A DNA stretch of 5,244 nt from an uncultured Eubacteriales bacterium (lineage in GTDB: Bacteria; Bacillota; Clostridia; Oscillospirales; Acutalibacteraceae). Position numbers and translations under genes: made by a program. Under the pieces are notes generated by a model. It saw only the letters and a list, made by a program, of their open reading frames with translations. It did not search any database and was not told where the DNA came from. This document shows, piece after piece, positions 1 to 5,244 of the stretch (positions are counted from its first letter, which is position 1; each line of letters starts with the position of its first letter). The stretch is from assembly GCA_900317795.1 (NCBI GenBank), contig ONIF01000156.1:1-5244 (forward strand), written 5' to 3'.

Positions 1-323
1 TGCTGAGTTCCGCCGTCAGGAATACCTGAATGATGTCCGGCAATACAGTATTGTATCAGTGTTGTCAGCGAACTTCTACCGAAAAGTTTTGCGGTTTCAA
101 TAGCACCGCATATAGAATGTTCAACCTTTATTTTTTTGCCATACAATATTTTTTTCTGAAAGGAATCCTGATATTTTCCGATATCATGCAATAAGCCCGT
201 TATATATGTTACTTGTTTTAGCGGTTCAACAGCAAATTGCTGTGCCATTTCGGCTGCGGCATAGGAATGCTCCTTGATTGACTGGGATTTATCAGAGTCC
301 GGTCTTATGTGGGCAATTTTCAA
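1..323 (-). CDS. cas3: CRISPR-associated nuclease/helicase Cas3, N-terminal HD domain (3' end beyond window)
   Basis: Cas3 is recruited by the type I CRISPR surveillance complex (Cascade) to target DNA, where its HD domain nicks and its helicase unwinds and degrades the strand. Only 107 residues lie in the window, all from the HD nuclease. Visible metal-ligand motifs are His19 (IKEHS), His46-Asp47 (GLLHDIGKYQ), His69 (VEHS) and His97-His98 (IAGHHSGIPDGG), in the order and spacing usual for Cas3 HD domains. The opening IAHIRPDS resembles type I-C Cas3, but the helicase and the other cas genes are out of view, so the subtype is tentative. The start is TTG at 321-323: an in-frame TGA lies only three codons upstream, and the next in-frame ATG (Met26) would remove His19. 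An AGAAAGG ribosome binding site lies at 334-340. A strong promoter is at 366-393. No frameshift or lost motif is seen in the visible part. Confidence 0.9.
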   Translation of the reverse strand, partial: MKIAHIRPDSDKSQSIKEHSYAAAEMAQQFAVEPLKQVTYITGLLHDIGKYQDSFQKKILYGKKIKVEHSICGAIETAKLFGRSSLTTLIQYCIAGHHSGIPDGGTQ

Positions 324-365
324 ATAAAATCAACCTTTCTATGAATAAATTGTATTATTATAATG

Positions 366-393
366 ATTATATCACATATAGCAGAGTAGTCAA
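366..393 (-). promoter_or_regulatory. Sigma-A-type promoter of cas3, extended -10
   Basis: On the minus strand, TTGACT (-35, 388-393) and TATAAT (-10, 366-371) are separated by 16 bp. A TGA triplet directly before the -10 gives an extended -10 (TGnTATAAT). Transcription would start near 358-360, about 35 bases before the TTG start of cas3. The match to the housekeeping consensus is close, so cas3 seems to have its own transcription unit rather than reading through from the right-hand operon, which has its own terminator. Nothing here identifies a repressor site. Confidence 0.8.
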
Positions 394-452
394 TGAATAT
401 CTTTTTGATGATGTGTAAGTATTTGTACATAGTTTCAGGTGCTTTTATATGC

Positions 453-481
453 TTGATAAACCTCAGACGGCATGGTATACG
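453..481 (+). promoter_or_regulatory. Putative promoter for the signal-peptide remnant
   Basis: TTGATA (453-458) and TATACG (476-481) are spaced by 17 bp, with a TGG extended -10 directly before the second hexamer. The predicted transcript would start near 488 and reach the ATG at 532 after about 44 bases. It points away from the cas3 promoter, making a divergent promoter pair with about 60 bp between the two -35 boxes. A weaker alternative is TTGTAC (423-428) with TATATG (446-451). This is a motif call only. Confidence 0.5.
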
Positions 482-531
482 TTAGTAAAGCTATGTAACG
501 AAGAAAATCATACAAGGGGGACAACACATAA

Positions 532-708
532 ATGAAAAGAAAAAAGCTTCTGTCTGCTTTACTGGCATTATCAATGGTAATATCGCCGGCATATCAAACC
601 GGCAGCAAAACAAACAGGAGTACCGTCCCTATCATCTCAAGGTCTGGTACTCCTGTTTTTATTAAGGAATCTTTGAAAGATTCTTCGTCACTTCGTTCCT
701 CAGAATGA
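532..708 (+). pseudogene. Remnant of a secreted-protein gene: signal peptide only, 58-codon frame
   Basis: An AAGGGGG ribosome binding site (514-520) sits 11 bases before an ATG at 532. The first ~20 codons encode a textbook Sec signal peptide: MKRKK, then a hydrophobic core LLSALLALSMVISPA. After about residue 24 the frame stops looking like protein. Codons 28-43 are the two arms and loop of a terminator hairpin, and codons 44-58 are an interspersed palindromic repeat, ending at TGA 706-708. With a promoter upstream, this looks like the surviving 5' end of a gene for an exported protein whose body was lost by deletion, leaving start region and terminator nearly adjacent. It could instead be expressed as a short peptide, but nothing supports a function. 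The identity of the lost protein cannot be told from the signal peptide. Confidence 0.6.
612..660 (+). terminator. Intrinsic terminator after the signal-peptide remnant
   Basis: AAACAGGAGTACC (612-624) and GGTACTCCTGTTT (646-658) form a perfect 13-bp stem with a 21-nt loop, and the 3' arm runs into a T tract (656-660). It would stop plus-strand transcription from the promoter at 453-481. The minus strand reads a broken T tract (TTTGTTTTG) after the same hairpin, so weak two-way action is possible. It lies inside the 58-codon frame, which argues against that frame being an intact gene. Confidence 0.85.
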
Positions 709-711
709 CAA
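665..711. repeat. Interspersed palindromic intergenic repeat
   Basis: The 17-nt palindrome GAATCTTTGAAAGATTC (667-683) is followed by a second, looser inverted pair GTCA...TGAC (687-709). Read on the minus strand it begins TGTCATTCTGAGGAACGAAG and goes on to GAAGAATCT. I recall this TGTCATTCTGAG...GAAGAATCT pattern as a common non-coding repeat between genes in many bacterial genomes. Only one copy is in the window, so the repeat status rests on that recollection. It carries no coding sequence of its own. Confidence 0.55.
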
Positions 712-769
712 AAAGGAAATTTTCGGTGACGTTTACGATAACTCGTCGTGCCAGTAAAAACGAAAAATC

Positions 770-803
770 AAAAAGGGCAATCGTCAACAACGGTTGCCCC
801 TTT
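770..803 (-). terminator. Intrinsic terminator of the surface-protein operon
   Basis: On the minus strand GGGCAACCGT (790-799) pairs with ACGATTGCCC (775-784) in a 10-bp stem with one mismatch and a 5-nt loop TGTTG, followed by TTTTT (770-774). It lies about 55 bases past the stop codon of the lipoprotein gene, the right place to end that operon and insulate cas3. The plus strand has only a weak T tract after the hairpin. Confidence 0.85.
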
Positions 804-855
804 ATGATAACTCAAAAAGTGTTCGGGAATTTTTCGGAATCTCGGATAAGATACC

Positions 856-3765
856 TTACGGATAAACAGATCCGATCAGATTAGATACCCAATCGGCTTG
901 AGTTTCGTCAAGCAACCCGAATGCCTGACATATTGTAGAAACGGCTTCTCCGTATTTTTCGCCTATGCTCAATACGCCCAACAGGTCGCTGATTTCTATC
1001 TCTCCGCCTTCCACTTTTATACCGGGAATATTTTCGAGAGCTTTATCCCATACCATGCCCATTACAAGACCTAATATATTGGTTGCCGTAAATACCAGCA
1101 TATCAAGTACAGCCTTATCCGCTTCGCTTCCGTCAGATATGAAATAATTCAGGAATTTATCTATGTTGTCATAGTACATCTGTGTTGCGTCCGCAAAACT
1201 CTTTATATCTCCCGCTGTTTTAAGTGCCACTCCAAGTCCTGCCACATTCAGAGGTGCAGTTTCAAGTGCGGCAACATCGCCTATCAGATTATACAGTGCC
1301 ATTTCCTGCTGTACCGCAGACATTATATGGTTTATATAGAAACATATTGATACTACACGGTCTGTATCCATGATATCATGGAGATGTACCGGATCGCCTG
1401 TATATCTCACTTCATAATCACGGGCGGTAGAACCTCCTGCAATACCTCCCGAAATCATGTAAACGGCAGAACCGTCTGTCATATCCGCCACTATATATGC
1501 CGTACCTTTCCAGTCGCCTATCGTGAATTCCTCGGGCATTACCGTGACAACACGTCCCTGATATATATAATCTGTTATGGTATTTTTGGCTGTATCGGAA
1601 ATATGGCATTTCTTTATGTCCGAATCAAAATTCGCCTGTGAAAGTATGACGGGCTGAATTCCTGCCGCATAGCCTATCGAGAAAAGACTTATCGTGGATA
1701 TGCCGAACACGTCATCGTCACCGAGTATATCCTGCCAGAGCGTTCCCTCAAAACTTGATTCGTGCATACCCGAAACAAACATATAATTTTTTTCGGCATT
1801 TTCATCGCCCGTATAGCTTATGGCCGAAACATTGTTATAATCCACGTCAATGACGAAATCACCACAGCTAAGGCTTCTCACATATCCGAACCATGTTTCG
1901 GCGGTCATTCGATAACCCGTCAATGCAACGGCTATCTGACGGTTGCGGTTTATGTCCAGTGAAACGGCTGCCAATGTATTGTAAGCATCACAGCTTGAAA
2001 AATACCACTTTCCCGCAAAATCGAGTATAGGAGCGAGTGTTTCGGAATTATAGATATTGGCGGAAGTAACGCTTTCTTTGACGGCGTTTACACGTTCTTC
2101 ACTCTTTGAAAGTTCCTGTTTGCTGATGATCTGTGTATCGACATTTACGGCATACACCGAACCTGCATGGATCGTGTCGGGAATGCTTACAGAACCGCCT
2201 GCATTTTGGAGGGTAATATTCATTGTCTGAGAAGTACCGAGAGTTACGGCATACTGACCTCCGTGCTGTTCACCGTCTATGGTCACTGTCGGCACTGCCG
2301 ATACCAGATAGGCCGGAACTTTATCGGTTCCGCCGTAATTTTCGATAAGCTGTCTGTCGGAGTCGCTCTCAGGCTCAAAGCTGACAGTAACGGACTTTCC
2401 GTACAGTTCATATACAGGGCAGTTCATCAGTGTACCGTTCCAGCCTATGCTTATGGAAATGCTGTCTGTAAAATCACTCGGCATAGCAGAGAAAGTGCGG
2501 ATGATTTTTCTGACCTCGTAGGGCAGGCTTACAGGCAGATATGTATCTGATGTAATATCAATATAACGTGAATAAAAAGTGATTTCTTCATCGGGACGGT
2601 AATCGGAATCGACCGATTGAAGATTTTTTACAAGCAAATCATCACTTTTATCATTGTCGAAAGTGATGGGTTCTACTTTCAGTGCCTTGAAACTCGGATC
2701 AAGGCTTACCCAGACTTTATCACCGCTCTTGTTTCCTGCACCACGGTAATCGGTATATGGAACGTATGCCTGCACCCATATCTGTTCAATGACAAATCCG
2801 CTCAATTCACCGTTGGCGGTGTACATGAATACAGGTTTATACTGGGAAGCCAGCAAAGCTCCTGCATGTTCGGGGGTATCCGCTCCCGTTATGGAAACAG
2901 CCTGTTCTTTTGTGATGAACACTCTGCCCTGTGTATATTTTGCGGGAATACCCAGATAACGAAGCATACCTATCAAAAGACTTGCCTGGTCTGCATCATT
3001 ACCGCACAACTGTTCAAAAGTAGCTGTCGCACCTTTTTTCAAGTGATAATACGGTGAATACTCAATACCGTTTTTAACGAATTCATAAACGCCCTTTGCC
3101 GTGCCGAGGCGGTCGCAGACAGCTTTTATATCATCATTGATGGCAACTTCTCCCGTAAGTGCCAAATCATCTTCTGTCGGAGCTGAATATTCGGCAGATG
3201 CGGAAGTAGATGTGGTTTTGGGAGCTGTCTTTATATTATTGTAAGCCTGACCGAGGGTGACAATTTCCTTTTCTTCATCTTCTTTGAAAAGTTCGGCAAT
3301 CCTGTCGGCACTTTCCTTACGGACAGCCTGATTTTTATTTTTCAGACCTTTGGCAGCAGATTCGGCTTTTTCAAGTGAGGAAAGTATATTTTCTTCATAC
3401 TCTTTCTGACGCTGAAGGATCACTTCATCATAGGCAGAAAGATTTTTTCTGGTCTGTGCAAAATCTTCTTCACACTGGGAACGCATTGTTTTGATACTTT
3501 CAAGAATGTTGTCAGCCTCTTCTGACAAAACTTTTGTATCACCTTTTTCCACCGCTTCCGAAATGATTTCCGCACTTTCCTTTGCACCCGTATATGCGGT
3601 GGCAGACAGTGATAAATTCTGAACTGTTTCAGTTACAGCAGGCAGTGTTTCTTCCGTATCGGTATTCTCGATTTTGATAGGAGAAGAATTACAGCTGCAC
3701 AAACCGATCATCATTGCACCGACAAGGGAAAGTGAAATAGCGGATTTAATTATTCTTTTTTGCAT
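856..3765 (-). CDS. Surface lipoprotein with a degenerate transglutaminase-like domain (969 aa)
   Basis: The protein starts with a lipoprotein signal peptide (MQKRIIKSAI, hydrophobic core, lipobox LCSC), so Cys25 would be lipidated and the protein held on the outer face of the membrane. Residues about 60-168 are charged and helical, probably a coiled coil, followed by a Ser/Thr/Ala linker (181-197). Residues about 222-360 form a transglutaminase-core fold: EFVKNGIEYSPYY, GNDADQASLLIGMLRYLGIPAKY, then IWVQAYVPYTDYRGA and WVSLDPSFK. The catalytic Cys position is Asp257 and the His position Gln328; only Asp356 of the triad remains, so enzyme activity is unlikely. Residues about 400-790 (YLPVSLPYEV, VPAYLVSAVPTV, AGIQPVILSQANF, AYIVADMTDGSAVYMISGG) match, from memory, the segment following this domain in giant transglutaminase/YD-repeat proteins. 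Residues 795-969 are helical with a hydrophobic stretch at 887-906 and are unassigned. The start has an ideal GGAGGT 8 bases upstream. It is the last gene of its operon. Its ligand is unknown. Confidence 0.85.
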   Translation of the reverse strand: MQKRIIKSAISLSLVGAMMIGLCSCNSSPIKIENTDTEETLPAVTETVQNLSLSATAYTGAKESAEIISEAVEKGDTKVLSEEADNILESIKTMRSQCEEDFAQTRKNLSAYDEVILQRQKEYEENILSSLEKAESAAKGLKNKNQAVRKESADRIAELFKEDEEKEIVTLGQAYNNIKTAPKTTSTSASAEYSAPTEDDLALTGEVAINDDIKAVCDRLGTAKGVYEFVKNGIEYSPYYHLKKGATATFEQLCGNDADQASLLIGMLRYLGIPAKYTQGRVFITKEQAVSITGADTPEHAGALLASQYKPVFMYTANGELSGFVIEQIWVQAYVPYTDYRGAGNKSGDKVWVSLDPSFKALKVEPITFDNDKSDDLLVKNLQSVDSDYRPDEEITFYSRYIDITSDTYLPVSLPYEVRKIIRTFSAMPSDFTDSISISIGWNGTLMNCPVYELYGKSVTVSFEPESDSDRQLIENYGGTDKVPAYLVSAVPTVTIDGEQHGGQYAVTLGTSQTMNITLQNAGGSVSIPDTIHAGSVYAVNVDTQIISKQELSKSEERVNAVKESVTSANIYNSETLAPILDFAGKWYFSSCDAYNTLAAVSLDINRNRQIAVALTGYRMTAETWFGYVRSLSCGDFVIDVDYNNVSAISYTGDENAEKNYMFVSGMHESSFEGTLWQDILGDDDVFGISTISLFSIGYAAGIQPVILSQANFDSDIKKCHISDTAKNTITDYIYQGRVVTVMPEEFTIGDWKGTAYIVADMTDGSAVYMISGGIAGGSTARDYEVRYTGDPVHLHDIMDTDRVVSICFYINHIMSAVQQEMALYNLIGDVAALETAPLNVAGLGVALKTAGDIKSFADATQMYYDNIDKFLNYFISDGSEADKAVLDMLVFTATNILGLVMGMVWDKALENIPGIKVEGGEIEISDLLGVLSIGEKYGEAVSTICQAFGLLDETQADWVSNLIGSVYP

Positions 3766-5244
3766 TTTCTTTTACCTCCGTAATCACAAATACAGCAGCT
3801 GCCGATAGCATTACAAATATCAAGAACAAAATATTCTGTGCTGAATTATCTCCTGTGGGTACTTCGTTTACAGAATTTTCCGTCTTTGAAACCTGTGAAA
3901 TCTGTGAAATCTGTGAATGTTCAATAACAGGCTTTGAAATTTCGGACGGTTCGGAAATTTCGGACGGCTCTGAAACTTCGGACGGCTCTGAAATTTCGGA
4001 CGACTCTGAAATTTCGGACGGCTCTGAAACTTCGGACGGCTCTGAAATTTCGGACGGCTCTGAAACTTCGGACGGTTCGGAAATTTTAGGCGGTTCGGAA
4101 GATGTTCTGTCGATAAAGTATCCGTCATCATCTAATGATACATTTATACCGCTGACTTCCACAAAAAGTGTACCAATATAATCATCGTTAGTTTGTTCGG
4201 AAGTATCTGCAATTTCTTCAAATCGGATCGTCTGACCGCCCTCAAAATCGGCTGTTTTTGTAATCACTGCAACCGTTTCACTTGTACGGACATTTACTAT
4301 ATTCACCTTGATGACTGCATTTTTAATCGGATTGCGTCCCGCATTTGTCACGGTGAAAACAGCTTCAACTTCATCTGCCGATCCCTGAACGAAAGTAAGT
4401 GAACCTTTTATAACAGCTTCGGAACCGAGTACAGTAAAGTCTGCCGTATCTGTCGAAACAACTGCATTATCCTTGTCGAGAATATCGGCAGTTGCCGTAT
4501 AACTGCCTTCGGGGAGATCATTGGCGGAAATAAGACGGTTATATTTATTCTGAGAGTTGAGATAAAGAACGGGGATTGTCTGAATAAACTGCGTTTTTTC
4601 TGTGTTACCGCTGTCAGAAACCGAAATTTTCAAAGTCAGATCCGATGCGTCGGCATTCGTACTCAGGTTTGACACCGTATTCAGCAGATTTATATTTTCT
4701 TCCGAGGAATATTCGGATTTATCCGTACAGATATGATTTTTTATTTCGCCGTTTTCGGCAATTTTGAAACTGCATTCCGCACGGGAAATTTCTTTGCCGT
4801 TCTGTAGCCATGTAAGCTGTGCCGTATAAGTACCGCTGTAAATATCGGGAATGATCCATGTTCCGTCAAGGGCAAAAGAATCGGCGGATGTGAGCATCCG
4901 GGCTTCGGCATTGTTCACGCTGAGTGTAAGATGACCGTTTTCATCATAGATATTCAGTTCTGCGTCTGCGGTAAGGTCAAACAAAACTGCATGGGAATCG
5001 GTAGTGATATAAACAGTTTCTCCCACGTCATAAACAGCCTTGTCTGTGGAGATTTCGGAAACAACGCTGTTTCTGCCTATCATAACGACAGTTTCTTCAC
5101 TGACATTCTGTGCTTTATCAACTGCAAAAATATGCAGATAGTAGGGTTTGAGGGTATCGGGAAGAGTGCCTGTAAGAACAGTTGAGCCTGTTTTTTCTGC
5201 AGGGACTACATTCTGTACAAATTCGCCGTTTTCGTCATATACAA
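3746..5244 (-). CDS. Ig-like/CARDB-like surface stalk protein with C-terminal membrane anchor (5' end beyond window)
   Basis: The frame is open to the right edge, so the N-terminus is missing and 498 residues are visible. The ATG at 5083 is internal: 53 upstream codons continue a coherent domain ending YYLHIFAVDKAQNVSEE, the usual end of a bacterial Ig/Fn3-type domain. Two related beta-sandwich units follow (about 61-163 and 169-273). Each opens with TDK-x-x-Y (TDKAVYDVGETVYI; TDKSEYSSEENINL) and closes with a (S/E)G(T/S)YTA strand, resembling macroglobulin/Ig-like repeats. A CARDB-like domain comes next (about 274-378; AVFTVTNAGRNPIKNAVIKV). Then come a SEPSE[I/V] hexapeptide stalk (387-437), a short SQI tract, a PTGD motif and a hydrophobic helix (NILFLIFVMLSAAAVFVI) with a lysine-containing tail. 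It is probably exported and anchored with its C-terminus at the membrane or wall, acting in adhesion or as a scaffold. The specific ligand is unknown. It is co-transcribed with, and overlaps, the lipoprotein gene downstream. Confidence 0.8.
   Translation of the reverse strand, partial: VYDENGEFVQNVVPAEKTGSTVLTGTLPDTLKPYYLHIFAVDKAQNVSEETVVMIGRNSVVSEISTDKAVYDVGETVYITTDSHAVLFDLTADAELNIYDENGHLTLSVNNAEARMLTSADSFALDGTWIIPDIYSGTYTAQLTWLQNGKEISRAECSFKIAENGEIKNHICTDKSEYSSEENINLLNTVSNLSTNADASDLTLKISVSDSGNTEKTQFIQTIPVLYLNSQNKYNRLISANDLPEGSYTATADILDKDNAVVSTDTADFTVLGSEAVIKGSLTFVQGSADEVEAVFTVTNAGRNPIKNAVIKVNIVNVRTSETVAVITKTADFEGGQTIRFEEIADTSEQTNDDYIGTLFVEVSGINVSLDDDGYFIDRTSSEPPKISEPSEVSEPSEISEPSEVSEPSEISESSEISEPSEVSEPSEISEPSEISKPVIEHSQISQISQVSKTENSVNEVPTGDNSAQNILFLIFVMLSAAAVFVITEVKENAKKNN
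3774..3779 (-). promoter_or_regulatory. Ribosome binding site of the lipoprotein gene, inside the upstream gene
   Basis: GGAGGT lies 8 bases before the ATG at 3763-3765, and both are inside the last codons of the upstream gene (coding ...TEVKENAKKNN). The two genes overlap by 20 bp in different frames. A ribosome finishing the upstream gene is therefore placed close to the next start, which fits translational coupling. This also fixes the lipoprotein start. Confidence 0.85.
3884..3919 (-). repeat. 9-bp coding tandem repeat (Ser-Gln-Ile/Val tract)
   Basis: Four 9-bp units (plus-strand CTGTGAAAT and close variants) encode the SQISQISQV tract just after the SEPSE stalk. The period is half that of the neighbouring 18-bp array, and both share a GAAAT core, so they may have a common origin. 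The frame is kept if copies are gained or lost. Confidence 0.8.
3936..4097 (-). repeat. 18-bp coding tandem repeat (SEPSE[I/V] stalk)
   Basis: Eight near-identical 18-bp units run from 3936 to 4079, and a decayed ninth copy runs to 4097. On the plus strand the unit is GAAATTTCGGACGGCTCT, with T/C at one position giving Ile or Val and CTCT/TTCG end variants. Each unit adds six residues (Ser-Glu-Pro-Ser-Glu-Ile/Val), so copy-number change keeps the frame. One unit has Ser for Pro (SESSEI). The product would be an extended, acidic spacer between the folded domains and the anchor. Confidence 0.95.

Larger units (their letters stand above)
324..855. other. Intergenic region between cas3 and the surface-protein operon
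   Basis: This 532-bp stretch has no intact gene. From left to right it holds the cas3 promoter, a divergent plus-strand promoter, a signal-peptide gene remnant, a plus-strand terminator, an interspersed palindromic repeat, and the terminator of the minus-strand operon. I see nothing recognisable in 712-769 or 804-855, apart from a short direct repeat TTTAYGATAACTC (732-744 and 801-813). There are no tRNA cloverleaf elements and no direct repeat-spacer pattern of a CRISPR array. Confidence 0.7.

Noticed and set aside
532..708. Intact small secreted protein
   Set aside because: The portion after the signal peptide is made of a terminator hairpin and an intergenic repeat, so a remnant is more likely; kept as a pseudogene call.
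1..855. Functional link between the CRISPR locus and the surface operon as one defence system
   Set aside because: They have separate promoters and a terminator between them, and nothing in the surface proteins suggests a role in immunity; adjacency alone is not enough.
1378..3057. Plus-strand frames at 1378-1641, 1762-1962, 2167-2550 and 2617-3057
   Set aside because: All lie antisense within the lipoprotein gene, have composition unlike real proteins (many Cys, His, Tyr and Ile) and show no start signals or domains.
3936..4079. Possible CRISPR array
   Set aside because: The 18-bp units are contiguous with no spacers and are in frame inside a coding region.
3868..4131. Minus-strand frame encoding RPKFQS repeats
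   Set aside because: It is an out-of-frame shadow of the same 18-bp array inside the well-supported stalk gene.
3855..4181. Plus-strand frame rich in SDGSE repeats
   Set aside because: It is the antisense reading of the 18-bp repeat array within the stalk protein gene; no RBS, and a repeat of length divisible by three keeps all frames open.
5081..5083. ATG at 5083 as the start of the stalk protein
   Set aside because: The frame stays open to the window edge with a coherent Ig-like domain upstream, and there is no convincing RBS or signal peptide at this ATG.

Overview
The window looks like chromosomal DNA from a low-to-mid G+C Firmicute. A gut Ruminococcus/Oscillospiraceae-type clostridium is my best guess. 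The signs are GGAGG-type ribosome binding sites, a TTG start, lysine-rich Gram-positive signal peptides, a lipobox and a 'PTGD' plus membrane-tail C-terminus. The taxonomic call is inference.

Left edge (1-323, minus strand): the first 107 codons of a Cas3 nuclease-helicase with its N-terminal HD nuclease domain. It has its own strong extended -10 promoter. The rest of the gene, and any cas operon, lies beyond the left edge. The opening (IAHIRPDS...IKEH) and the GHHSGIPDGG motif point to type I, most like I-C. No CRISPR array is visible here.

Intergenic stretch (324-855): the cas3 promoter, a divergent plus-strand promoter, and a good RBS followed by a secretion signal peptide. That reading frame runs straight into an intrinsic-terminator hairpin and an interspersed palindromic repeat. 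It is best read as the 5' remnant of a lost secreted-protein gene. A second terminator faces the other way and ends the operon to the right.

Right part (856-5244, minus strand): a tightly coupled operon of two surface-protein genes that overlap by 20 bp. The upstream gene is 5'-truncated by the window edge. It encodes a chain of Ig/macroglobulin-like and CARDB-like beta-sandwich domains, a tandem SEPSE[I/V] stalk, and a C-terminal PTGD-membrane helix anchor. The downstream gene encodes a 969-aa lipoprotein with an N-terminal coiled coil, a transglutaminase-like domain lacking the catalytic Cys and His, a long conserved downstream region and a helical C-terminus.

Together the two proteins resemble, from my memory of the family, domains found fused in very large transglutaminase/YD-repeat surface proteins. 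Here they are split over two co-translated genes, with no YD repeats in the window. A cell-surface complex of a stalk protein plus an anchored pseudo-enzyme is a reasonable but untested idea. I see no evidence that these genes function with the CRISPR system next door.
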